Origin: JBLHGN01 sp047616325
Lineage (GTDB): Bacteria; Pseudomonadota; Gammaproteobacteria; Pseudomonadales; Cellvibrionaceae
Reading direction: 5' to 3'
NCBI GenBank assembly: GCA_047616325.1
Contig: JBLHGN010000232.1
Coordinates: 1 to 5,805 of the forward strand
Length of the DNA: 5,805 nt
In this document: piece after piece, positions 5,787 through 5,805 of the stretch
Position numbering within the stretch: the stretch's first letter is position 1
Layout: every line of letters begins with the position of its first letter
Position numbers and translations under genes: made by a program
Notes under the pieces: model-generated
What the model was told of the DNA's origin: nothing
Database searches by the model: none
The model's input: only the letters and a program-made list of their open reading frames with translations

Positions 5787-5805
5787 ATTTCCTTACATGC
5801 CTTTT
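5711..5805 (-). CDS. C-terminus of an unidentified gene entering from the right edge
   Basis: From the window edge an open frame of 30 residues runs to TAA at 5713-5711 on the - strand, reading YDTGTIVFDQVLGKLNYK and then VIPATS at the end. The next unit repeats the peptide with four changes (Val to Ile, Asp to Tyr, Lys to Glu within the core, plus a different beginning), and silent third-position changes occur (CCG/CCA for the Pro). That suggests the sequence was once coding. I do not recognise the family. It could be the true end of a protein that starts outside the window, or only a fossil; the window edge prevents a decision. Confidence 0.4.
   Translation of the reverse strand, partial: KACKEIYDTGTIVFDQVLGKLNYKVIPATS

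Noticed and set aside
5579..5805. CRISPR-like repeats
   Set aside because: There are only two units of 104 bases with no short repeat/spacer alternation; this is a simple tandem duplication.

Overview
This is a 5.8 kb stretch of accessory DNA: a graveyard of broken insertion sequences around one intact gene. The base composition is moderate and slightly AT-rich. The mix of IS1595-, IS1634-, IS91- and IS1380-like transposase remnants, with an HD-GYP-like signalling protein, fits a marine or aquatic gammaproteobacterium. That is an inference; no rRNA, tRNA or lineage marker is present.

Left part (1-3140), all on the + strand: a doubtful HTH scrap at the edge (3-92); an IS1595/ISXO2-like transposase fragment with its first catalytic Asp (219-463); an IS1634-like transposase (633-1452) with frameshifts and a large internal deletion; the N-terminal zinc-binding part of an IS91-like transposase (1583-about 1795), cut off where the IS1380-like sequence begins; and a long IS1380-like transposase (about 1790-2956) with its 3' tail to about 3140. 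The last keeps a single reading frame but has four in-frame stops, one replacing the catalytic Glu.

Middle (3141-4861): the only intact gene, 3363-4667 on the - strand. It encodes a 434-residue cytoplasmic protein whose central part resembles an HD-GYP (c-di-GMP phosphodiesterase) domain with several signature residues lost. It has its own ribosome binding site and a weak candidate promoter.

Right part (4862-5805): a second, 5'-truncated IS1380-like copy (4862-5578), inverted relative to the first, followed by two 104-bp tandem units. On the - strand these encode two versions of the same short C-terminal peptide; the outer one is open at the window edge.

The intact gene therefore sits between two inverted IS arms of about 0.7 kb (2437-3140 and 4862-5578), with both element 3' ends facing inward. 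They could serve as recombination substrates that invert the gene segment, but they are too decayed to encode an active transposase. I see no convincing new defence or mobile system. The most unusual points are the degenerate HD-GYP-like protein, the inverted IS frame around it, the tandem C-terminal repeats, and the IS91/IS1380 junction.
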